DNA from: Rhodamnia argentea
Lineage: Eukaryota; Streptophyta; Magnoliopsida; Myrtales; Myrtaceae
Direction: 5' to 3'
NCBI RefSeq assembly: GCF_020921035.1
Contig: NC_063160.1
Coordinates: 21,673,595 to 21,737,594 of the forward strand
Length of the DNA stretch: 64,000 nucleotides
Shown here: positions 45,003 to 56,371 of the stretch, in pieces
How the letters are laid out: each line of letters begins with the position of its first letter
How positions within the stretch are numbered: the stretch's first letter is position 1
Notes under the pieces: generated by a model
What the model saw: only the letters and a program-made list of their open reading frames with translations
Told to the model about the DNA's origin: nothing
The model's database searches: none
Position numbers and translations under genes: made by a program

Positions 45003-45530
45003 GTTTGCTCTAGAAAAAAAAAATGGCAAGGGACGAGGGGATGCACGGGTCACTTGTACACCACCGCTCTGGGTCGTGTTGGATGTGTGCCGATGAGTTG
45101 GATACGACTTACCGATAGTTAAGTTGGACTTGGTCGAGTCTTCAGAACCACCCCAGGCAAGTCAAGTGGACTATAAAATAAATGCGTTACGGACAAGGGC
45201 TTCTAGCAATGGAGGAGGATCGCTTTCTCTTTGCACGTCGTGCATAAAATTGCGTGCGTACTAGAACCATGTGGGTCTCCAATAATGACCAGCGAACTAC
45301 CCCAAATATGATTAAAGTACACCCAAAGTCTTGCTCTCGCCCCACTGCACCATCCAAAATGCACGACCAAGTCTTTTCGGGCAAAAGCATAAAAAAAAAA
45401 AATTACTAAACCTATTATATTGATACTAATTTAATTTTAAATCTTTTTAAATTGGCATCAATTCAGTTTATACGATCAATTTTGGCGGAAAATTACCGAC
45501 GTGGTTGTTGACCATTATACATGGCACGGC

Positions 45531-48472
45531 TAGACATGGCCACGGACGGGTTTGGGTCCAGAATCGGCTCGTGGAAGAATCGGAACCGGCCCCTTGACCG
45601 GGACCCGTGGTTCTGAATCGGAACCGGCTCGGCCCCTCACGGGCCGATTCCAAACCGGCCAAAAAAAAAAAAAAAAAAAGGGAAAGAGCCTGGCTCTTTC
45701 CCGAGCCCCCCCTTTCCTTTATGGCCGTTGCAATTATGAAACACCTCTTCCCCCACATTTTTTTTTTGCTTTTAAAATTTCTATAAATACCATTCCCTCT
45801 CCTTTCATTTTTTCTCACGATTTCTCTCAAATTCTCTCAATCTCTTGAATCCCGGCTCAATTCTGTCAATTTTCCGAATTGCCTTTCCGTTCAATTTTCT
45901 GAAAAAAAGGCAAGTGGAAGTGGAGTTGGTGATAGGGGAAAGAGCCCGATGGGGATGGGGATGGGGATGGGAGAATCCGATTTTCCTCAACCTCATGATC
46001 AATATGATGCTCGTGAGTTTACATGTTGGGTAGATGATGATGATAATATCAATTATGTTCCTAACGTCGAACACGTCTCAATGCAAGAAAGTCTTTATCC
46101 TCCTACCGGCGTCGAAGAAACGTAAACAAAAAATGAGTCGGAACGGCAAGCCCAGGAGAGTACATCCAACTTATGGCAACACTTCGACAAGGTACATGTA
46201 AGCAGAGATAAGTATAAGATAAATTGTAAATATTGTACGAAATCATACAATTTTAATAAAGGAGATGACTATGGAACATATCATCGGCATTTGACGTAAA
46301 AACATGTAACGCAAACGGGGATCGACACCAGACAACAACAAATTTTTGAGTACGCCAATCCTAACACTTCTCCTTTATTTCGTTATAGTGATGAACTTTA
46401 TAAAGAAACATTAGCTCAATATGTTGCCATTGAAGATTTACCTTTTAGTACTAGTGAAAATTTTGGTTTGAATTTTTTTTATCAACACTGCATGTACTCC
46501 GCAAGCAAAACCTGTTCCGAGAACCGCTCTTAAACGCGAACTTTTTAGGGTGTATAAAAAACAAAAAAGGCTTTGCAAAACTTTTTTACGGATTTCAATG
46601 GGCGTGTTCATATAGGTAGTAATATTTGGAGTGATCCTTGGCAAATTCATTCTTATATGAGTATTACATGTCATTGGATAGGTGACGATTGGAACATTAA
46701 AAAAAGAGTACTTGTATTTCGAGTGTTTGATGAAAGGCATACCGCCAATAATATTTATAGAATAATTAGACAAGTTTTAGAAGAATATAATTTGATTAAT
46801 ATATTTTTTTCAGTTGGTTTTGATAATGCCGCGTCAAATACCGCTTCCATTCCCGATTTAAAAAATATTTGTAAACCCACTTTTGAGGGACAATTTTTTC
46901 ACATTAGATGTGCTTGCTATATTTTAAATTTATGTCTACAAGATGGTTTACGAACTCTTGAGGCTTTTCTCACCCCAATAAAGATAATAATTAAATTTTT
47001 ATGGAGTCGTCCCCAAGTTATGAAAGAATAGGGCAAATTTTGTAAATCACATGGACAAAAATAAAAAAGATTTCCAAAATATGTTTCGACTTGTTGGAAT
47101 TTTACCTACGAGTTGCTTCATCAATCGTTTGCGTATAAAGATTTATTATGTACGTTTATTTCAAATAATGTTTCCGAAATTATTTTACTCCCTCAAGATT
47201 GGGTTGTTTGCAAAAAAATCTTAAATTTTTTGAAAGTTTTTAATGATGCAACTTATATTTTATCTGGTGTTTATTATCCTACTACGCATTTATTTTTAAT
47301 AGAGTGTGTTAATATTGCTGGTATTTTTTTTGTGAATATGAGCAAAATGTTCAATTAACTCCGACTATTATAGCAATGAAAGCAAAATGGCTGCATTATT
47401 ATGCCTGTATTCCTCTTATTTATTTGGTTATTATTGTTTTCAATCCACGTACTAAATTATATGGTTTGTATGATTATCTAAATGATTATTATTATGATTG
47501 TTTACATTTGAAAGAAATAGTAGATATCAAAACTATATAAGTAGAGTAGATGTTAAAAACGCTATAGTAGCATTATATAATGAATTTTGTAGTAGATATA
47601 ATTTAGGTAATAGTGGATCTTCTCAACCTAGTGGCTCACAAAGGGAGGAGAGTGGTAGACTTGGTAGTGGGTACAATATGCTAATTAATAGACAAAAAAG
47701 ACAAAAGGGAGCAACATGTAATATTTCCAAATTAAAAAATTATTTAACAATTGCTTTTGAGTTTTGCGATTCCGAACATAGTATAGATTTCAAAATTCTG
47801 GAGTGGTGGAAGATTCATTCAACCCAATTGCCAGTCCTTGCTCTCATTGCAATACATATGTTAGCAACTCATTCTTGAACAGTTATAATTGAACAAGTAT
47901 TTAGCGCTGGAGAATTAATTTTGGACGACCGCCGTTCAAGATTAAATCCGGATCTTGTGGAGGCTCAAGCTTATGTCCATGATTGGACAAAGGCTAAATT
48001 TCTACAACAAGAGTTGGATCGAGACGACGAATTCTTCAATGATGATAGTGGAGATACTATCGCCACATGTATCACAACGGGTAGCGACCATTGACGATGA
48101 GGTAAGTTGGAGTTATCAAAGATAAAAGAATTACATGTGCTTTGATTCTTCTATCCCCAAGAAGATATATAGACGTTTAATGATAATTTATTAAGTTTAA
48201 GCCTATTCCCTCTCCCTTTACCCTCCCAAAATTTGATTACAATATACAATTTGACTATAATTTATAATTGATAATTTTTTATTTTTTATTTTTTCATTTC
48301 ATAATTTATTATTTAAAATTAAATTTTAAATTCGGAACCGGAATCAAGCCTTGAACCGGCCTGGAACCGGAATCGCCCCTTCAAGGGCTGGTTCCGATTC
48401 CATCGTGGCCACGAACCGAAACCGCCGGTTCATGAATCGGAACCGCCGGTTCACGGCCCGTGGCCACATCTA
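45531..48472 (+). mobile_element. hAT-superfamily DNA transposon, 2942 bp, decayed autonomous copy
   Basis: Termini are 'tagacatggccacgg' on the left and, reverse-complemented, 'tagatgtggccacgg' on the right. They are flanked by a perfect 8-bp target duplication 'ggcacggc' (45523-45530 and 48473-48480), as expected for hAT. Subterminal regions repeat 'cggttc/gaaccgg' words. The interior encodes a broken hAT transposase with a BED zinc finger and a C-terminal dimerisation region. The equivalent position in the neighbouring duplicate (about 49027-49034) is an empty site with one 'ggcacggc'. Confidence 0.93.
46150..48095 (+). pseudogene. hAT transposase (BED-finger, RICESLEEPER-like), broken by stops and frameshifts
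   Basis: Pieces appear in order along the plus strand. A BED-type zinc finger is at about 46172-46310 (LWQHFDKVH, CKYC, YHRHLT) with a stop before the final KH. A catalytic-core segment is at 46573-47031 (FNGRVHIGSNIWSDPW, SITCHWIGDDWNIKKRVLVF, VGFDNAASNTASI, FFHIRCACYILNLCLQDGL). A central piece is at 47113-47355, and the C-terminal dimerisation region at 47498-48095 (ILEWWKIHSTQLPVLALIAI, then SAGELILDDRRSRLNPDLVE) is interrupted by a TGA at 47876-47878. At least three breaks make it non-functional. In active elements this enzyme excises and inserts the transposon. Confidence 0.88.
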
Positions 48473-48885
48473 GGCACGGCCGACGTTCACGTGATTTTTT
48501 TTTAAATTTTTTTCCCCTTTTTATTGTGCTTCTTTTCTTCTCCCTTTTTTGCTTGTTGGTGACCGATGAGGCTGGCCTTGCCTGGCCGAAGGCAAGCGCC
48601 GACGTCGCTGAACCTTGCCTAGGCAATGCCCAGCGAGGCCGCCTTGGCTTTGGTGACGGTCAGCCTTGCTACATTTGGCGAGATTGGCCTTCCCGATGCT
48701 CGCCCTCGCTCAGGTGCAGCCGATTCTCTTTGCACCTCGTGCATAAAATTGCGTGCGTACTGGGACCATGTGGGTCTCCAATAATGACCAGCGAACTACC
48801 CCAAATATGATTAAAGTACACCCAAAGTTTTGCTCTCGCCTCACTGCACCACCCAAAATGCACGACCAAGTCTTTTCGAGCAAAA

Positions 48886-49530
48886 GCCAAAATAAAAAAT
48901 AAAAATACCAACCTATTATATTAGTACTAATTTAGTCTTAAACTTTTTTAAATTAGTACCAATTCAATTTATAAGATCAATTTTGGCCGAAGATTACTGA
49001 TATGGTTGTTGGCCGTCATACGTGGCACGGCCGACGTTCATATGAATTTTATTTATTTATTTCCCCCTTTTTATTGTGTTTCTTTTCTTCTCCCTTTTTG
49101 CTTGCCGGTGACCGATGAGGTTGGCCTTGCCTCACCGGGCCACGCCTAGCCGAAGGCAAGCGTCGGCGTCGCCGAACCTTTGCCCGGGCGACGCCCGGCG
49201 AGGCCGCCTTGGCTTGGGCAACGGTTAGCCTTGCTACATTTGCCTAGATTTGCCTCACCGATACTCGCCCTGGCTCGGGTGCAACCGATCCTCGCCCAAG
49301 CAAAGCCAGCCTTGCCAGCCATTGGCAAATAGAAAGGGGAAGAAAAAAAAAAGGATAAAAGATAAATATATACTAAAAATATTTAAAAATATTGACATCA
49401 GTGCTGGTTGTACCATATAGGACATCTAACGTTCATGTAGGTAATTTTTTGCCAAAATCGGGCAACTTAAGACTGAATTGATCCAATTGAAATGTTTAGG
49501 ACCGAATTGATATCAATGTAATAAATTTAT
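48886..49530. mobile_element. MITE-like element with GC-rich core
   Basis: The left end 'cctattatattagtactaat' resembles the reverse complement of the right end ('attgatatcaatgtaataaa', 49509-49528). Internal arms carry 'tagtcttaaac' and 'gaccgaattgatatca' words like those in the 11350 and 38424 elements. The core (49100-49320) is GC-rich with 'gccttgcc', 'gcgaggc' words. The left part is duplicated at about 45395-45530 plus 48473-48720. No convincing target duplication was seen. Confidence 0.5.
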
Positions 49531-49539
49531 TACTTTCTG

Positions 49540-50398
49540 ATTTATTAATTTTTTTTTGCGCATGAATACACCAAGTCCACCAATATCCAAAACCACATGA
49601 GAGTAGATACTTGCAGGCATGTCGCTGTTAATGGTTCGAGGTGGACGGCTAATCTCACTCTTAGGAAGGCCTTCACTCTGTTACCTCATGGCTCGGTTAG
49701 CATGAGATTTTCCCTTTGCAATCACATGTTTTTTATTTTTTGGTTGCTTTTAAGATGTTCTCAGCAGGGGATAGCCAATTTGTCCGTAATAGCAGCTCTG
49801 TACCTGGTTAGCTCAGCCTGTTTGGAGTCCCATTTAATTGATGAGCAAATCACATGAAAAATGTAATAAGCCTTCATGCCATGGTGGCCATGAAAGCCAA
49901 ATTAACACTAGCATTAGCCTATTAGGGCCTGACTGGCAAACAGCAAGTGATCAATGTATATTCAGATGCCAACTTTTGTGATTAGTACAGTAGGAAATCA
50001 AATGTACACTTTTAACACTTGACAATGAATAAGATGAATGATTATGTTCACCAAGATTCAAAACTTTTCCTAAGAAGGAAAAAAGAAAAAATCGAAGTCG
50101 GGTACACATGGAGGCCAAATTTTGCAGAAAAAACAGTGATATGGCCACCCCAAATATACATTTGTCGCTAGTATTGGAAGAATCATAAGGAAATACGCAT
50201 TTTTTGCTCAAAAGGAAACCAAGCTTCTAAAACATGTCATTCGCCAATTAGCAAAGAATTGTTGCTGCGCAAATCTGTCTGTTCTTCTTTTGCACGGGAA
50301 GGTAGGACTTTACATCAATAAATATTTGATGGTGAACCAAATTGTAGTGAATCACAAAGCTAACCTCTTTGACTAGAAAGAGGAGCCTTCAGAATCTG
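49540..50398. other. Intergenic, 3' flank of the E2 gene, no other gene
   Basis: No recognisable coding sequence. The 3' UTR of the minus-strand E2 gene is expected at the right edge (below 50399). Confidence 0.4.
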
Positions 50399-53300
50399 CT
50401 ACGGTTCTCCCAAATGTCTGAATTCATGGCAATCAGCTCCAGCTTCCTCCAATGCCGAGAGAAGCTTCGGTACGATCTTGGCTAACATAAGCTTGAAGCC
50501 AACTGACGTTGAGTTTGCATTGTTTTCACTGCCTACAGACGCGTCTTTAGTGAGAGATCCGATTAGATATCCCTTCATGTATGCATCACACGCCTTGAGG
50601 ATGTAATAACCGCGCTTCTGAAAATGCTCCTTGACAAGGTCTTCAAAGTCCTGATTTGTTCCAGAAAAAAAGTACAAAAAAATTTCGGTTATGGCATTTG
50701 TAGTGGCAAATGCATCTACAACTACAGGACCAAGAAGCCTAACTTGATATAAGAGTTGCCTGAGTTGTTTTAAGATGCAACTCCTCTGGTTTAACACTAA
50801 ATAGAGAAATGAAAATATTCAAAGCATCGGCCTAGCAGCCTGAAATAACATCAACCAATCAAACACTAAATTTCTCAGAATACAAAATCGTGGACGAACT
50901 TCTGGAGGGTTTAACGAGTAAACCAAATATCCCCGAAATAAGGAGCACGCATTGCTTACATACTAAGTGAGAGTCTGTAATGCACGAGTTGAAAGCTAAT
51001 CCTCAAGGTATCAATGACCCCACAGCATCAAAGCCGATGAGGAGGATTGCAGAGAAAACAGTGAAGTATCATCAATCTCATAAATTTTCTTTTTCTTGGA
51101 TAAAGCATCAGTTTCCTAAGTCAATTATACTTTAGCCATTTCCTCTGTAAAGTTTGCAAAGAATAAACAAACCATAGTTGGTTCCTTGGCCTCGCCCTTA
51201 AGGCAGAACAAGACAGTAGGACCAGGCAAGTGTGAAGTGAATATCAGTGGATGACAGATTCCATACGAGCAAGAAAATAGAATCGCAAGGCACATTGAAT
51301 GTGAGACTTTACCTTGGGGGGCTTTCGCATTAGATTCAGCATTGTCTTACAATTCAGCAGGAAAGTGTTCTCATTATATGCCAACGAGTTTTTCTCTCCT
51401 TCAGCTGTCCCAATTTGCTTATCATACCCTGCCTCATTGAAGTATGGTTTGGAATTGAGCACCAATCCTTGGAGTGAAACCAACACTTGAAGAATGCTAG
51501 AAGATGATGGATCCCACACTTCATTTCCTCTGCCAGTCCAGGTGTTCAAAAGGCTAAGGCAAACTTTTCCCTCCTCATACAAGTTAGGATTAATCCGCCA
51601 TCCACCAGAATGATAATATGCTGACTGCAGGTTTGAGGTACAATGAGCAAGCACATGTTACAGAAAAGCCCTCTTCAAAGGAACTGAAAATTAAACTTTT
51701 AATATAACTAGATAAGAGACATAATTTCAGTAACTGGAAATGCACTGTGAAAAAATTTCAGAATTTCTTACTGGTGGAACATCGGGATACTCTGGGGGAA
51801 GGTGAAAGTCAAAGAAAAAAAGACCATCTTGGTAGGGTGTCGCATATGCCCCGACAATTACTGCCCTCACAAGATCCATTCGGTCTTCATAGACTCGTAC
51901 GTAAATCCCATCTGTTGAATTCATTTACAGTGAGATCCAAGGCCATTTTACTTGAGATGATAGCTAGAAATTCCAGTGAGTCTACACATCTAACACAATT
52001 ATGGTTACCAGGGAGATTATTCTGAAGGATATTCCAGTCTTGCTGAACCTTCTTGAACCACTTTCTGCCACCATTGGCCTGTAGATAACATTATTACAAA
52101 GTTCAGATTCCAACTCTATCCATGATAGGATTAGGAAAAGAAAATAATGGTCCAAACACATCATCCCCCCCCTCCTCTTCCTCCCAATTTATTCTCTCAC
52201 TGGATGAAGAAAAAAAGGGAGCAACGGGTTCTATACTTGGACTGCCTTTTTAAGCAACAAGTATCAGCCTTTTGTTTATCCCCTCAATATCACATAGATT
52301 AAATTAATGGAACCACAGTTTTTTCAAATGAGACTTGCAGCATTACCCGTCCATTTGTGCCAATGAAATAGTGATCTAGGGGATCTCTAGCCATATCAAA
52401 ACGTTTAAAAGTGAAAATAGTGTCTTCATAGGAGGCTGGGGCATCTGCTTCCTGAGAGCTCGTATTGCATAAACTTTCAGCTGCATCCACTGGATCAGGA
52501 ACCACCCCAGAAATATCTTGATCCTCAAAAAGATAAGTTGTGTTTGTATCCGCACAGTCCATGATATTAGATTTCTGCGAGCTACACTCGTCATTATTAT
52601 ATAATCCCTCGGAACTTTTCATCGACATCTGGGAATGACCGTCATTTTCACCTTCGGAATCCAAACCAGAGTCCAGATTTTTCCGGCCTCGTGAAAATAT
52701 TCCAGACGCCAATCTGGTTACAAATCCAATCGCTGCCAAAGGAAAAGAAAGTGCTGAATTCATTCCAGCATGGTTTTCGACACTCTCTTCTCCATAATCA
52801 TTGTCAGCGTCATTTGCAAGTCCAACCTCCTAGAAATAATTCGGCATTGTTATTCAGAGAAGGGGCAATTAAAATACACCATACAAAAGAAAATTCCTGA
52901 AGATAATGTTTACAGCAAGAGCACAAATTAAGTTCAATGGCAGTTTATTCACAAGATCATTTCGCGAGAGCTGCTACTGATCACGCTTCAAAGTCCTCTC
53001 TTGATTCAATCAACTGTGGAAGATCTAAAATATCGAACAGAGTCGTAATGCAGTCTGGCTTAAGAAATGTTCAAGGGAGACATGGCAAAGATCAACTTCG
53101 TGACCATGCAAAGCAGTTAAGAAATCTATAAAAACACAAAAGTTTGATTACTAAGTAAGCCACTACTTTAGTGATAAATTGATTGTTATTTCAGCACGAC
53201 AAGCTTTTTTACGTCCATGCAACTTCACTTCAGTGCTAGAAATATTTATGAAGTCAAACAGAAAATTAAACAAGTAGGCCACATTTAAACACCCGACAGG

Positions 53301-56300
53301 GTTTTGCTACAAACTTTATTACCCAGTTTTGTAAACCAACCTTTGTATTTCTTCTCTTCGGTATCCGCTCCACTCATTGCAAATATCATCAATTACACCA
53401 GATAATTCTAATAGCACGTTAACTTGTGTTATTATTAAATTAAATGTGCCCAAATCATGCATGATAAAATCTCCTCCTTGTACGTTTGTGAAAATCGTGC
53501 TAAGTGCACATGCCCGACATCGCCAGGCAGGAAGGTTGTCTCTGCATTTACGTTCATCACATTTGTATTCTAGGCATGAGGAGAAACAAACCTCTTTGTC
53601 ATTCTCTACAGCGTCCATTTCATCATCATCTACAGTTTCCCAACTTGCAGCCTCGCTAACCCCGCTGCCAGAAGCAATCGACCCATCGTCATCATCTCGA
53701 CCTACAACATATATGGCCTGTGGACCAACCTAGAAACCAACAAGAGACAACAAACGGCCAGTTATTAAATCTAGTTTATAAATGGAGAAAGAGAGTGAGA
53801 ACGAGTCACAATATTGTAACAAAACTGAATAAACAAGTGGAATTGGTTGAAGGTCATTTTATGTCCAGATGGAGGAACAGAACAGTAAAGATTTAAGCCT
53901 GGCCTTTATCCAACCTAGTAACACGTGGAAGTTTAGACATGACGAATCTCTGGAATTATTTCTTTTCTAGCTCATTATTCAATGATTCATAAGTAATTTC
54001 TCACTGGTTGAGGCCAGTAACCGTTACAGCTCAAGTTGAGTTTCTAACCGTTACAGCTCAAGTTGAGTTTCTAACCGTTAATCACCAGATTTACCACCAC
54101 ACTGAAATAGTTGATGCAGAAGATAGAAGGCGCTCCAACCTTCTTTCATCAATTGCTTTTGTGGTGGAAAACAAAAAGAACAAAAACAAAAAGAGGTGCT
54201 AATGTTGACAACCGTAAGCATGCCAACTGCGCACAGACCATTGTCAGACAGGTGCTAAAAGTGTACTTATGAGTAACTATATAAAAAGGAATTTAAAAAT
54301 AGCTATAGGCTGTAGTGCTTACCGTTGAAACCATCCCGTTAGCCCATGTAACTTCAATGTCACCATCTTTAAGCCCGGTTATATTACCCACCCATGAAAG
54401 ATCTGTAAAGGTAGAGGTGGCTTCATTGTCGGCGACTTCCTCGACCTTTTGAGACCCCAAGCTGTCTTCTTCGTTATCTGTCGTGTCCTCCTCTGGCACG
54501 CTTTGTTGCATTTCTGTTTCGATAGATTTCACACCAGAATCCATTTGCAAAGAAGCAGAAACTGGGGACAAGCGTACAACGACGTCACCATAACAATAGT
54601 CGTAATCTGGATGTCCCTCCAGCTCATAGACACTCACAACTTCCTCTTTCTCAAACTCACGAGAATCTTCTGGCCTGGCAACTGGTTTTAACCAGTTGAC
54701 ACAAGCTGTTCGCTCTTTGGCATTTACACTTTTCACTACCCCAACACGCCGAGCTTCACCAGCATAATCCTCATCATCAGCAGCCTTTTCGACCACATAC
54801 TGTTCAGCAACAAATTCATGATCACCAGGCGTCTCAATTGGAATCAATTTTGTTGAGTCCAGACAGCATTCAGTCTGACCGCCCTGCCACGCCACATCAA
54901 CTTTTGTTCTGGTATTGACAATTTGAAGAGCTTTTTCAAAATTTTCCTCTTTTCTTCGAATCTTCTTGTCCCTCTTCAGAATAACTTTACGAATCTTTTT
55001 CCTATGAAGAGGCCAAGGTTCATGAAGAGTTTCCTTGGCAACTGACAATGAACTACTGCATGAGCTAGACTCAGATGAAGCTGTGTACCGTGTAATCGAT
55101 TCCAATGGAGCCTTTGGGTCCATTACAGTGTCTGCATCAGTATCGATGAACTCCCTGTTGTCAATTGACTCCTCCAATGCAGCCTCCTTTTCTGGTTGAG
55201 AGCCATCTAACTCAATGTTGAGCGAATCGTCAAGTTCCAGACTTGACAAACCCTTGTATAATAGATGAGATGAAGCTGGTGTTGAAGATGGAAGAAGACA
55301 CCAGTCACCTAGCTGCCAATTTGCATGGGAAAAGCAAGACAGCAATTTCAGTTTCTTTGGGCTCTGTTCTTCTGCTGGAGCAGTAGAAGAATCAGGCCCA
55401 TGTCCAGCAGAAGCTATCCAATATAAAAACACCGATCCTACCGTGACTTTGGTCACAGTACCCTCCAACTTATTAGCTTTCCACAATCCAGATAGCCATC
55501 TTGAATTCTTGAAAATCGAAGAAGAGCTAGCCTTGACACGTTGACCAGGAAAATAAGTAAAATGCTCATCTTCAAGTAGATTTTTGGTAATAGGTTTGAG
55601 GCGATGCGGCTCAGCCTTCATTACTTTACAGACAGAACCATCATCAAACTGCACAGTCACATTATCTAGAACACCATCTACTCTACCGAGCCATGGACCG
55701 AGGACAACATAATCTCCAATAGAAAATTCTGTCACCCGCTTTAGTTCTCTAGATGGAATATCTTCTATAGTAGATCCACTAGAAGTTAACACATCCACAT
55801 TTATACTAACATCCACCACGACACCAATTTGACCTGTAGGGTCTAAAGCTGAAGCCACATAATCCCCGTGTAAGAATCCCCGATCAATGACTGTTACTTC
55901 ATTAAGACTTTGAGTGCTCTCAATGTCATTCATCCAGAGCACTCGAACTTGGTCAGCAGATAAAGGACCTGGCTTCTCACCACCTTGGCTTCCGGCACAA
56001 TTCTCCCGAGACATTTTGATTCTATCACCATCAGTCTCCTCGTTTGCACTGTCTTCAGCATCGTCTTCATCACCTTCATCTTCATCATCCTCATCAGTAA
56101 TGCTGCCATCTGAATCAGAATCCCCAGCAACTTCAGTCACTATACCGATCATTCCATTTTTCTTGCTCCTCACCACATCTTGTCTGTATAAGCCAGGGAA
56201 ACTCTGAGTTTCCTTGATGTCTCTATCTGCTTCTGCCATTCCATCACTGTCGCCATTGTTATTCACATCAGAAAGACAACAATTGATAGCAGAATCAGCT

Positions 56301-56371
56301 TCCTCTAGAGTCATGTCATGCCCACTCGTGGTTGGTTCCTCAGCAGCAATATTCTTCTGTTGCAATGCCAT
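50399..56371 (-). CDS. UBC23: Giant E2 ubiquitin-conjugating enzyme, UBC23 type
   Basis: Seven coding exons (56371-54323, 53729-53592, 52829-52347, 52078-52009, 51911-51772, 51624-51313, 50650-50399) join in phase to 1147 residues. The large N-terminal region carries an acidic run (DEDDEDEGDEDDAED), then repeated small beta-barrel-like segments (FLHGDYVASALDPTGQIGVV, IGDYVVLGPWLGRVDGVLDN, KLEGTVTKVTVGSVFLYWIA). The UBC fold lies at about 893-1045: KWFKKVQQDWNILQNNLP, GAYATPYQDGLFFFDFHLPP, and GGWRINPNLYEEGKVC with catalytic Cys982. Such oversized E2s (BIRC6/UBE2O-like; UBC23 and UBC24/PHO2 in plants) attach ubiquitin to substrates. Length and the long N-terminus fit UBC23 better than PHO2. 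The start is taken at the first ATG after a likely 5'-UTR intron acceptor (..tcag|ATG); an in-frame ATG at 56383 is an alternative. Confidence 0.92.
54019..54074 (+). repeat. 27-bp tandem repeat in the first coding intron of the UBC23-like gene
   Basis: 'ccgttacagctcaagttgag' plus 'tttctaa' is repeated at 54021 and 54048, with a partial third start. It is intronic with no evident function. Confidence 0.7.

Larger units (their letters stand above)
45225..49288 (+). repeat. 549-bp tandem duplication, left copy split by a hAT transposon
   Basis: Sequence beginning 'ttctctttgcac' at 45225 is repeated from 48724, including 'cgtgcataaaattgcgtgcg' and 'tctccaataatgaccagcga'. Removing the hAT (45531-48472) and one 8-bp target copy leaves units of 549 bp (45225-48723) and about 565 bp (48724-49288). 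Each contains the left part of a MITE-like element with a GC-rich core. Confidence 0.8.
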
